A DNA stretch of 5,489 bases from contig CANOPV010000064.1 in the NCBI GenBank assembly GCA_947568605.1, forward strand, positions 1 to 5,489. Direction: 5' to 3'. Below the pieces are notes generated by a model. That model did not search any database. It worked only from the letters and a program-made list of their open reading frames with translations, and was not told where the DNA came from. Below, piece after piece: positions 1-5,334 of this stretch (position 1 is its first letter; each line of letters opens with the position of its first letter). The translations under genes and the position numbers were made by a program. This stretch comes from an uncultured Clostridium sp. GTDB lineage: Bacteria; Bacillota; Clostridia; TANB77; CAG-508.

Positions 1-62
1 CCTCCCAAACTGCGCGTCGTTAAAATGTTAAAAAAGATAATTTTCGCCTCACGCTCCGCTTT
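1..62 (-). repeat. Partial edge-motif repeat, left end
   Basis: Read on the minus strand from 62, this begins AAAGCGGAGCGTGAGGC and continues with an A/T block. Its first 31 bases match 27 of 31 bases of the copy at 5419-5449 on the other strand. Further in, ATTATCTTTTTTAAC and then CGCGCAGTTTG resemble the inner arm and tip of the palindromic repeats at 1540-1575 and 2351-2386, so it may be one half of a related element cut by the window edge. It is clearly richer in G+C than its surroundings and starts about 20 nt after the htrA stop. Confidence 0.6.
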
Positions 63-83
63 CAGCATATTTTTAAATGTTCA

Positions 84-1328
84 TTAATTTTCCTCTTCAA
101 GTGTTATATTAATATTCTTTATATCTCCATCTCTGTAATAAGAAACAGTAACTGTATCACCAATATTAAGAGAAGAAATCAAATCAGTCAATTTATCAAC
201 AGTAGAAATAGAAGTATTATTAACAGAAGTAATAACATCTCCAACCTTTAAACCAGCCTTTTGAGCAGGAGAAAAATCTTTGACTTCTCTTATATATACC
301 CCAACAACTAAATTATGTTTTTGAGCAGTAGCCTCATCTATATTTTGACCAGTAATACCAATATATGCTCTTTTAACCTTACCAGACGCAATTAATTGAG
401 AATAAATATCCTTTGTAGAATTAATAGGAATAGCAAAACCAATTCCCTCAACACCAGTAGAAGAAACCTTTAAAGTATTAACACCGATAACCTTACCATC
501 ACTATTAACCAAAGCACCACCACTATTACCAGAATTAATAGCAGCATCTGTTTGAATTACAGTATAAGTAGCATCAGAAGTTTTAATATTTCTATTCAAA
601 GCACTAATAACACCACAAGTAACAGAACTTTGTAAACCAATTGGATTACCAATAGCCATAGCAAACTCACCAACATTAATACTATCAGAATCTCCAAGCT
701 CAGCAGAAACCAATCCATTTTTCTCAATTTTTAAAACCGCTAAATCAGTTTTCTCATCAGAACCAACAATACTTGCCTCATAAGGAGTATCATCTTCATA
801 TAAATAAACCTTTACACTACTTGCCTCACCTAACGAATAATAAAAAGAAGTATTAGAAGATGAAGAACTAATAATATGATTATTAGTCAAAATATAACCA
901 TCTTCGCTAATAATAATACCTGAGCCAGAAGAAGTAGTAGTCGAATTCATTCTATAAAAAGAAGAAGTAACAGGAAATTCGACTTCAATACCAACAATAG
1001 AAGGTAAAACTTTTTTTGCTACACTAATTGCTGTATCAGAATAATTTTTAAGAGAAACAGCACTAGTTAATTGAGCATTCTCAATATTTTGATAATTATT
1101 TGAATTATTATCAACAGTAGAAGAAACAAGCGTATTCTCATTTTTAGGAATTAAAGAACTACGTATATTTGGAAAACAAAATACTACTCCCAAAACAATT
1201 GAACTTCCTAAAATACCTGAAACAAAAGGTATTAAAATATTTTTAGAAAAACTAAAATTACTTTTATTTTTAGAATTTACAAATTTATATGTATCTCCAT
1301 CATTAGAATTATAAAAATTATTATCCAT
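84..1328 (-). CDS. htrA: Membrane-anchored HtrA/DegP-type serine protease with one PDZ domain
   Basis: This is a trypsin-fold protease/chaperone expected to degrade misfolded proteins on the outer face of the cytoplasmic membrane. The frame is open from an ATG at 1340, but I choose the ATG at 1328 (414 aa) because GGAGG lies 5 nt before it and inside the longer reading. Numbered from that start, a short Asn/Ser-rich cytoplasmic segment (1-29) is followed by one hydrophobic segment (about 30-52), a low-complexity Ser/Asn linker, the protease domain (about 95-310) and a C-terminal PDZ domain (about 318-412) with a YIGI carboxylate-binding-loop motif near 322-325. The full triad is visible: His151 in TNNHI, Asp195 in TDLAVLKI, Ser269 in GNSGGAL. 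Length and order match Gram-positive HtrA proteins with one membrane anchor and one PDZ domain. No signal peptidase site is evident, so it should stay anchored. The gene stands alone, divergent from the pilin gene; family and activity are near certain, the substrate is unknown. Confidence 0.96.
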   Translation of the reverse strand: MDNNFYNSNDGDTYKFVNSKNKSNFSFSKNILIPFVSGILGSSIVLGVVFCFPNIRSSLIPKNENTLVSSTVDNNSNNYQNIENAQLTSAVSLKNYSDTAISVAKKVLPSIVGIEVEFPVTSSFYRMNSTTTSSGSGIIISEDGYILTNNHIISSSSSNTSFYYSLGEASSVKVYLYEDDTPYEASIVGSDEKTDLAVLKIEKNGLVSAELGDSDSINVGEFAMAIGNPIGLQSSVTCGVISALNRNIKTSDATYTVIQTDAAINSGNSGGALVNSDGKVIGVNTLKVSSTGVEGIGFAIPINSTKDIYSQLIASGKVKRAYIGITGQNIDEATAQKHNLVVGVYIREVKDFSPAQKAGLKVGDVITSVNNTSISTVDKLTDLISSLNIGDTVTVSYYRDGDIKNINITLEEEN

Positions 1329-1333
1329 AAAAA

Positions 1334-1338
1334 CCTCC
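1334..1338 (-). promoter_or_regulatory. Ribosome binding site that fixes the htrA start
   Basis: Minus-strand GGAGG is followed by five T residues and then the ATG at 1328. The site would lie inside the coding sequence if the upstream in-frame ATG at 1340 were used, and that upstream ATG has no Shine-Dalgarno sequence of its own. The shorter protein start is therefore preferred. Confidence 0.85.
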
Positions 1339-1360
1339 ATAAATTAATTATAAACATAAC

Positions 1361-1389
1361 ATACTATAATAATACCATACTTTTGTGAA
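1361..1389 (-). promoter_or_regulatory. Candidate htrA promoter
   Basis: On the minus strand TTCACA (1389-1384, one mismatch to TTGACA) is separated by 17 nt from TAGTAT (1366-1361, two mismatches to TATAAT). An overlapping alternative is TTTTCA-17-TATAGT (-10 at 1368-1363). The region is so A+T-rich that the exact -10 cannot be fixed by eye. Either choice places the -35 inside the proximal TTTTCACA octamer, which would suit regulation by a factor binding the octamers. Confidence 0.42.
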
Positions 1390-1402
1390 AAAAGTGTGAA
1401 AA
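1384..1402 (-). promoter_or_regulatory. Two TTTTCACA octamers, 11 bp apart, upstream of htrA
   Basis: The plus strand reads TGTGAAAA at 1384-1391 and again at 1395-1402. On the htrA strand this is a perfect direct repeat of TTTTCACA with an 11-bp period, about one helical turn, overlapping the likely -35. From memory, Bacillus subtilis htrA-class promoters controlled by the CssRS secretion-stress system carry similar TTTTCAYA octamers. I infer a response-regulator site of that kind; no regulator gene is present in the window. Confidence 0.5.
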
Positions 1403-1469
1403 TTTTAATAAATTTTATAAAAATCGCTAATTAGAAAAGACAGATATTTAATTATTTATTTTTTTAATA

Positions 1470-1694
1470 TTTTATTTAAAATGAAATTCTTTGTTAGAAA
1501 TATTTAAAAATTGCTTTTTTAAACAATTCGAGTTAAAGGATTATTTTTTTAATGAAATTATGCGACAAGTTTGCTTCGCTAATTGGAGCCAATGAATTAA
1601 AAAAATAATTTTAACGAAGAATTGTATAACCAAAAAAACATATTTTTAATAAAGAATTGAATGTTTAGCTTAAATTAAAAAATAAAATAATTTA
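1470..1694 (+). repeat. Long imperfect palindromic intergenic repeat, copy 1
   Basis: This is about 225 bp of non-coding sequence that recurs at 2281-2500 in the same orientation. Blocks are identical between copies, for example the 42 nt at 1523-1564 matching 2334-2375, and the 50 nt at 1581-1630 matching 2392-2440 apart from one A in an A-run. The sequence folds on itself. Outer arms 1486-1503 and 1640-1657 pair over 18 positions (16 Watson-Crick, 2 G-U). Inner arms ACAATTC (1523-1529)/GAATTGT (1619-1625), GTTAAA/TTTAAC, and a perfect 14-bp arm 1540-1553/1596-1609 follow, capped by TTTGC-TTC-GCTAA (1570-1582). A second conserved motif, ATTGGAGCCAAT, sits just after the cap. It could be a MITE-like element, a structured RNA or a transcription attenuator. 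I do not recognise it as a named family. Confidence 0.85.
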
Positions 1695-1700
1695 AACATA

Positions 1701-1729
1701 TTTACAAAAAAAATTAAATTAGATATAAT
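1701..1729 (+). promoter_or_regulatory. Promoter of the pilin-like gene
   Basis: TTTACA (1701-1706) and a perfect TATAAT (1724-1729) are separated by 17 nt, a strong housekeeping sigma-A-type match. Transcription would start near 1735-1736, at or just before the GGAGG, giving an unusually short leader of about 11-12 nt. It lies immediately after repeat copy 1, so the repeat itself would not be part of this transcript. Confidence 0.72.
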
Positions 1730-1735
1730 ATAAGC

Positions 1736-1740
1736 GGAGG
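1736..1740 (+). promoter_or_regulatory. Ribosome binding site of the pilin-like gene
   Basis: GGAGG lies 6 nt before the ATG at 1747, which confirms that start. It forms part of AAGCGGAGG, a sequence echoed at the right flank of repeat copy 2 (AGCGGAG, 2511-2517). Confidence 0.85.
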
Positions 1741-1746
1741 TACAAA

Positions 1747-2229
1747 ATGAAAATAAAAAACAATAAAGGAATCTCAATAATATCATTAATAATAATAGTA
1801 GTAATAATGATATTATTAGCATCAATTACAGCCTATGAAGCCAACAGTATAGTAACTACTGCAAAAGAACAATCTATTACAACAAACCTATTATTAATAC
1901 AAGCACAAATAAGAATAATAAATGAAAAAACAGTATTTGAAAATGAAGAACAAAAAAAGCAAGAATTACTATTAGGAGAACAAATATCCAATAACAGCAG
2001 TATGGTTAATACAATGAAAGATAAAGGAATAATAAGTGAAGAAGAAAATATAGAAAAATTTTATATACTTTCACAAGAAAATTTAGAAGAAATGGGACTA
2101 AATACACTAAACGCCAGTGATGGATATATAGTAAATTACGAAACAGAAGAAGTAATATATATATATGGAGTAAAAAATTCATCAGGAAAATATGTATACA
2201 AACTAAGCGAAATGAAAACACAAAATTAG
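1747..2229 (+). CDS. Type IV pilin-like (prepilin N-terminal) small secreted protein
   Basis: The 160-aa product begins with a short basic leader MKIKNNKG and continues with an uninterrupted hydrophobic stretch (residues 9-29, rich in Ile, Leu and Ser). This is the class III signal layout cut after Gly8 by a prepilin peptidase. The conserved Glu at +5 of major type IV pilins is absent: position +5 is Ser. A helical, Glu/Lys/Gln-rich segment follows (about 38-78), then a small domain ending with a DGYIVNYETEEVIYIYG stretch, a pattern I recall from pilin-like proteins of uncultured Clostridia. It is probably a minor pilin or pseudopilin inserted in the membrane. No assembly ATPase, platform protein or peptidase is nearby, so it is an orphan here. 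The start is supported by GGAGG 6 nt upstream. Pilin-like N-terminus: confident; actual role: unknown. Confidence 0.82.
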   Translation: MKIKNNKGISIISLIIIVVIMILLASITAYEANSIVTTAKEQSITTNLLLIQAQIRIINEKTVFENEEQKKQELLLGEQISNNSSMVNTMKDKGIISEEENIEKFYILSQENLEEMGLNTLNASDGYIVNYETEEVIYIYGVKNSSGKYVYKLSEMKTQN

Positions 2230-2247
2230 GAAGGGGAAAAATTACTA

Positions 2248-2277
2248 AAAGCTAAGCGTAATGTGAACATTATTTTA
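2248..2277 (+). repeat. Degenerate copy of the edge motif next to repeat copy 2
   Basis: AAAGCTAAGCGT (2248-2259) followed by ATTATTTT (2269-2276) resembles AAAGCAAAGCGTGAGGC plus ATTATTTTT at 5419-5449 and the minus-strand copy near 31-62. Only about a dozen bases agree closely, so the relationship is tentative. Confidence 0.4.
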
Positions 2278-2280
2278 CAA

Positions 2281-2500
2281 TTTTATTTAAAATGAAATTC
2301 GAGTTAAAAATATTTAAAAATTGCTTTTTTAAGACAATTCGAGTTAAAGGATTATTTTTTTAATGAAATTATGCGTCAAGTTTGCGTAGCAAATTGGAGC
2401 CAATGAATTAAAAAATAATTTTAACGAAGAATTGTATAACGAAAAAAACATATTTTTAACGAAGAATTGAATGTTAAATTTAAGTTAAAAAATAATTTTA
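2281..2500 (+). repeat. Long imperfect palindromic intergenic repeat, copy 2
   Basis: This is the second copy of the element at 1470-1694, in the same orientation, so the two copies flank the pilin gene as direct repeats about 810 bp apart. It folds likewise. ATTC-GA-GTTAAAAATAT (2297-2313) pairs with ATATTTTTAAC-GAA-GAAT (2450-2467), leaving a GA/GAA internal loop. ACAATTC-GA-GTTAAA (2334-2347) pairs with TTTAAC-GAA-GAATTGT with the same loop. A 13-14 bp A/T arm follows (2351-2364/2407-2419), and the tip is a perfect TTTGC-GTA-GCAAA hairpin (2381-2393). Weaker complementarity extends outward to about 2270 and 2498. It may terminate or attenuate read-through from the pilin gene into rnhB. Confidence 0.85.
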
Positions 2501-2543
2501 AGTAGAATATAGCGGAGTATTTTTAGTAATTTAAAATAAATAA

Positions 2544-3179
2544 ATGAAAGAAAAAGAAATAGAAAGACTTACAAAACTAAAAGAAATTGAGCAAAACTTA
2601 TATAAAAAAGGAATAAATTATATATGTGGAATAGATGAAGCAGGACGTGGACCACTTGCAGGTCCTGTTGTAGTCGCAAGCGTTATAATGCCAAAAGACT
2701 CTATGATAGAAGGAATAAACGACTCAAAAAAAATATCAGAAAGTAAAAGAGAAAAACTATATGAAAAAATAATACAAGAAGCAATAAGTTATGCAGTAGG
2801 AATAATAGACCAAAAAGAAATAGACGAAATAAACATATTAAACGCAACAAAAAAAGGCTTAACCACATCATTAAAAGAATTATCAGTTAAACCAGATATA
2901 ATATTAGTAGACGCCTTAACAGGAATAGACACATTACAAATACCATATCAATCAATAATAAAAGGAGACGCAAAAGCATACTCAATATCAGCAGCATCAA
3001 TAATTGCAAAAGTAACAAGAGATAGAATAATGAGAAAATATGATGAGATATATCCTAAATATCAATTTGCAAAACATAAAGGATATGGAACAGCAGCACA
3101 TATAGCATCAATAAAAGAATATGGAATATGCCCAATACATAGATTATCATTTGTAAAAAATTTTATTAACAATAATTAG
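2544..3179 (+). CDS. rnhB: Ribonuclease HII
   Basis: RNase HII cuts the RNA strand of RNA:DNA hybrids and removes single ribonucleotides built into DNA, acting in the cytoplasm with Mn2+ or Mg2+. The 211-aa product is a normal full length. The family signatures are all present: GIDEAGRGPLAGP (residues 29-41), NDSKKIS (59-65), DALTG (123-127), KGDAKAYSISAASIIAKVTRD (140-160) and HKGYGTAAH (178-186) followed by HRLSF (199-203). The four acidic metal ligands are Asp31, Glu32, Asp123 and Asp160. The ATG at 2544 is the only possible start, because TAA lies in frame directly upstream and there is no other start codon before the active site. It has no Shine-Dalgarno sequence, unlike its neighbours. 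Its stop overlaps the ribosome site of the next gene, so the two are very likely co-transcribed. Its own promoter is not clear. Confidence 0.97.
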   Translation: MKEKEIERLTKLKEIEQNLYKKGINYICGIDEAGRGPLAGPVVVASVIMPKDSMIEGINDSKKISESKREKLYEKIIQEAISYAVGIIDQKEIDEINILNATKKGLTTSLKELSVKPDIILVDALTGIDTLQIPYQSIIKGDAKAYSISAASIIAKVTRDRIMRKYDEIYPKYQFAKHKGYGTAAHIASIKEYGICPIHRLSFVKNFINNN

Positions 3180-3182
3180 GAG
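3178..3182 (+). promoter_or_regulatory. Ribosome binding site overlapping the rnhB stop
   Basis: AGGAG lies 5 nt before the ATG at 3188 and shares the AG of the rnhB TAG stop. This arrangement suggests translational coupling of the nucleotidyltransferase to rnhB. Confidence 0.8.
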
Positions 3183-3187
3183 TTAAA

Positions 3188-3685
3188 ATGTATAATAAAA
3201 AAATAGGATTTACAATAGGAAAATTTGCACCACTACATAAAGGACATCAATTTTTAATTGAAACAGCATTAAAAGAAATGGATAAGTTATATATTATAGT
3301 ATATGAAACAGATTTAATAGATATAATTGTAGAAAAAAGAGCAAATTGGATAAAAATATTATATCCACAAGTAGAAATATTAATTGCAAAAAAACCGCCA
3401 AAAAAATATGGATTAGACAAAGAAAGTGTAGAAATTCAAATGAAATATTTGATAAATATTTTAGGAGATGTTAAGCCTACACACTTTTATAGTAGTGAAC
3501 CTTATGGAAAATATGTTGCCCAATATTTACATATTGTAGATAGAAGAGTGGATAATGATAAAACCGTTATTCCAATTTGTGCAACTGATATAAGAAATAA
3601 TATAGAAAAATATAAAGATATGATACCTGAATTTATATATAACGAGTTAAAAATGAAAAATAAAAAAGATAAAAATCACCATTAA
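3188..3685 (+). CDS. NadR-type nicotinamide-nucleotide adenylyltransferase-like protein
   Basis: This is a nucleotidyltransferase of the HxGH superfamily. It most resembles the NMN adenylyltransferase domain of NadR, which joins NMN and ATP to make NAD. The 165-aa product has the nucleotide-binding GKFAPLHKGH (residues 11-20), YSSEPYG (101-107, compare the SSEP element of NadR), VDRR (117-120) and CATDIRNN (131-138), the equivalent of the family's SATxIR motif with Ser replaced by Cys. The C-terminal ribosylnicotinamide kinase domain of full NadR is absent, so this is a single-domain form; another substrate cannot be excluded. It starts 8 bp after rnhB in the same operon. The last residues, NKKDKNHH, are encoded by one arm of the terminator palindrome and probably do not belong to the fold. 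Its stop overlaps that of the opposing gene by 4 bp. Confidence 0.8.
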   Translation: MYNKKIGFTIGKFAPLHKGHQFLIETALKEMDKLYIIVYETDLIDIIVEKRANWIKILYPQVEILIAKKPPKKYGLDKESVEIQMKYLINILGDVKPTHFYSSEPYGKYVAQYLHIVDRRVDNDKTVIPICATDIRNNIEKYKDMIPEFIYNELKMKNKKDKNHH

Positions 3686-3710
3686 TGGTGATTTTTATCT
3701 TTTTTATTTT
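3657..3710. terminator. Perfect 54-bp palindrome: bidirectional terminator spanning two gene ends
   Basis: The sequence is exactly self-complementary about the point between 3683 and 3684, with 27-bp arms. Read either way it has an A-run, the stem GATAAAAATCACCAT, a small loop, the stem complement and a T-run, which is the layout of an intrinsic terminator working in both directions. The centre ATTAAT contains the TAA stops of both convergent genes. The stem is inside coding sequence on both strands, so both proteins end in NKKDKNHH. The stem is low in G+C, so termination strength is uncertain. Confidence 0.88.
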
Positions 3711-5286
3711 CAGAAATATCAGGATAAATCTCATCAATATAATCTTTATTATAAACAATCTTAGCAGACAATAATAAATCATCATCTTTTGGTAAACCAA
3801 AAACCATACTTTCTGAAACATAAGCCAAATTATTAATTAAAATTTCTAATTCCTCAGGATAAATATTTTTGCCATTTTTTAAAACAATCACATTCTTCTT
3901 TCTGCCAGTAATAAAAATATAGCCATCATCATCAATATAGCCTAGATCTCCTGTATGAAACCATCCATCTATTAAAACATCTTTTGTAGCATCTTCATTA
4001 TTATAATAACCTAACATAACATTAGGACCACGAGCAATAATTTCGCCAATACCATCTTCATTTGGTTCATAAATTTTGATTTCCACATTACTTAAAGGAA
4101 AACCAACAGAGCCATATCGTATACAATACTTATTTTCCGCAATAAGAACAGGCGATGTTTCTGTCAAACCATAACCTTGAATTGTAGTAATACCAAAAGC
4201 ATTAAATCCCTCAGCCACTTTTTTATCAATAGAAGCAGCACCACTAACAATAAATCTTAAATTACCACCCAAATTATCTATAATTTCTTTAAATAGTTTT
4301 CTTCTTATATCAATACCAAATTTAAGTAAATTAGAACTTATCTTTAAACCTTTTTCTACAATTCCTATTTTTCCAGTTTTGTCAATTTCTTTTTGAATCT
4401 GTTTATACATTGCCTCTAAAAGAAGAGGAACACAAACAAAAATAGAAACTTTGTATTCTTTTAAATTTTTCTGAATATGTCTCAAACCATCACAAAATAC
4501 ATTTGTAACACCATTTGCAAGAAACAGCAAAAGTCCTGTGGAACCAAAAGTATGATGAAAAGGTAAAAAAGCCATATTAACATCTGTATCATATAATTTT
4601 ATAAAACGTTGCATTGCATAAATATTTGAGCAAATATTTTTATGAGACAACATTACTGCTTTTGAAAGAGATGTAGTGCCAGAAGTAAAAAGTAAAATTT
4701 TCATTTCTTCTGGATTAATTTCTGCATTTAAAAAATCAGTATTACCAGTATTTAATAATTCTTTTCCTTTCGAAATTAAATTATAAAAAGAATTAAATGA
4801 AGAAATAGAAATATCATCCATACAAATAAAATATTTAGCAGTAGTAGAATTCATATTTTGAAATTTTTTCATAATATCAGAGTATGATTTATCAAAAATA
4901 ACAGCATCAGCAGAGCTTCTATTTAAAGAAGACTCAATTTCTTGTTCAGGTAGACCTTTATCAAGAGGAACTGCAATACCAACACCATTTATAATAGCAA
5001 GATAACTTACAGCCCATTCATAACGATTTTTCCCTATAATAGAAATTCTTTTACCTTTTAACCCTAAATTAATTAAAGCAGTACCAAGGCAGTTAATATC
5101 TTCTTGAAATTTCTTATAAGTTATATTAGAGTAAGTTACATTTTGATTATCATTATTTTTAATTACGAAAGCATTATTATTAGGATATAATTTAACACTA
5201 TTATTCAAAACATCTCTTAAATCTGAAAACTCAGTAGCCTTATAAATTATATTTTGTGTTTTTAATTTTTTATTCATAAAATTCAT
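3682..5286 (-). CDS. AMP-forming acyl-CoA synthetase (FadD-like), C-terminally truncated
   Basis: This belongs to the ANL superfamily of adenylating enzymes, whose long-chain members activate fatty acids to acyl-CoA through an acyl-AMP. The 534-aa product shows the P-loop FTSGTTSLSKAV (residues 200-211, with Ser and Ala where many relatives have Gly, Pro and Gly), LPFHHTFG (241-248), VSGAA (347-351), GYGLTETSP (371-379), GWFHTGDLGY (441-450) and the hinge GRKKNVIVLKNGKNIYPEELE (461-481). After the hinge only about 50 residues remain. The usual C-terminal subdomain end, including the A10 lysine (PxxxxGK or TTTxKIKR-like), is missing; the frame ends in NKKDKNHH from the terminator palindrome. 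Such enzymes are usually weak or inactive in adenylation, so it may be a decayed or repurposed gene. The start at 5286 has AAGGA spaced about 4 nt upstream; Met4 is the alternative. It stands alone, convergent with the rnhB operon. Confidence 0.88.
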   Translation of the reverse strand: MNFMNKKLKTQNIIYKATEFSDLRDVLNNSVKLYPNNNAFVIKNNDNQNVTYSNITYKKFQEDINCLGTALINLGLKGKRISIIGKNRYEWAVSYLAIINGVGIAVPLDKGLPEQEIESSLNRSSADAVIFDKSYSDIMKKFQNMNSTTAKYFICMDDISISSFNSFYNLISKGKELLNTGNTDFLNAEINPEEMKILLFTSGTTSLSKAVMLSHKNICSNIYAMQRFIKLYDTDVNMAFLPFHHTFGSTGLLLFLANGVTNVFCDGLRHIQKNLKEYKVSIFVCVPLLLEAMYKQIQKEIDKTGKIGIVEKGLKISSNLLKFGIDIRRKLFKEIIDNLGGNLRFIVSGAASIDKKVAEGFNAFGITTIQGYGLTETSPVLIAENKYCIRYGSVGFPLSNVEIKIYEPNEDGIGEIIARGPNVMLGYYNNEDATKDVLIDGWFHTGDLGYIDDDGYIFITGRKKNVIVLKNGKNIYPEELEILINNLAYVSESMVFGLPKDDDLLLSAKIVYNKDYIDEIYPDISENKKDKNHH

Positions 5287-5334
5287 AAATTCCTTTCAAT
5301 AATAGTATATGCGTGATTTAATATTACTATGTAG

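Larger units (their letters stand above)
1329..1746. other. Divergent htrA-pilin intergenic region
   Basis: No gene is seen in these 418 bases. From left to right they hold the htrA ribosome site and candidate promoter with its octamers (to 1402), about 65 bases of A+T-rich sequence in which I see nothing definite, palindromic repeat copy 1 (1470-1694), and the pilin promoter and ribosome binding site (1701-1740). Confidence 0.8.
2230..2543. other. Intergenic region between the pilin-like gene and rnhB
   Basis: I see no gene in these 314 bases. They contain a degenerate copy of a GC-richer edge motif (2248-2259), repeat copy 2 (2281-2500) and an AGCGGAG sequence (2511-2517) too far from the rnhB ATG to act as its ribosome site. 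No classic short GC-rich terminator follows the pilin gene; the repeat hairpin may serve that purpose. Confidence 0.75.

Noticed and set aside
200..540. Low-complexity agaa/caac-like patterns in the htrA antisense strand
   Set aside because: They reflect Ser/Thr/Asn-rich coding sequence read backwards, not a repeat element.
1329..1340. Upstream ATG at 1340 as the htrA start (4 extra residues)
   Set aside because: The GGAGG for the next ATG lies within those codons, and the upstream ATG has no site of its own.
1347..1352. Perfect TATAAT on the minus strand just upstream of htrA
   Set aside because: It would start transcription almost on the ribosome binding site and has no reasonable -35 at 16-18 nt.
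2155..2166. (AT)6 tract in the pilin-like gene as a phase-variation switch
   Set aside because: It is short, lies near the 3' end and is plausible as ordinary Ile/Tyr codons in A+T-rich DNA.
2006..2221. Minus-strand open frame of 71 codons inside the pilin-like gene
   Set aside because: It is antisense to a gene with a clear signal, promoter and ribosome site; its Leu/Phe/Ile-rich translation is the usual shadow of A-rich coding DNA.
1470..2500. CRISPR array or tRNA/rRNA genes in the repeated intergenic regions
   Set aside because: There are only two large copies separated by a gene, no short regular repeats with spacers, and no cloverleaf or rRNA signature.
3633..3821. Minus-strand open frame of 62 codons across the convergent junction
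   Set aside because: It overlaps the ends of two well-supported genes in another frame, has no ribosome site and matches no family.
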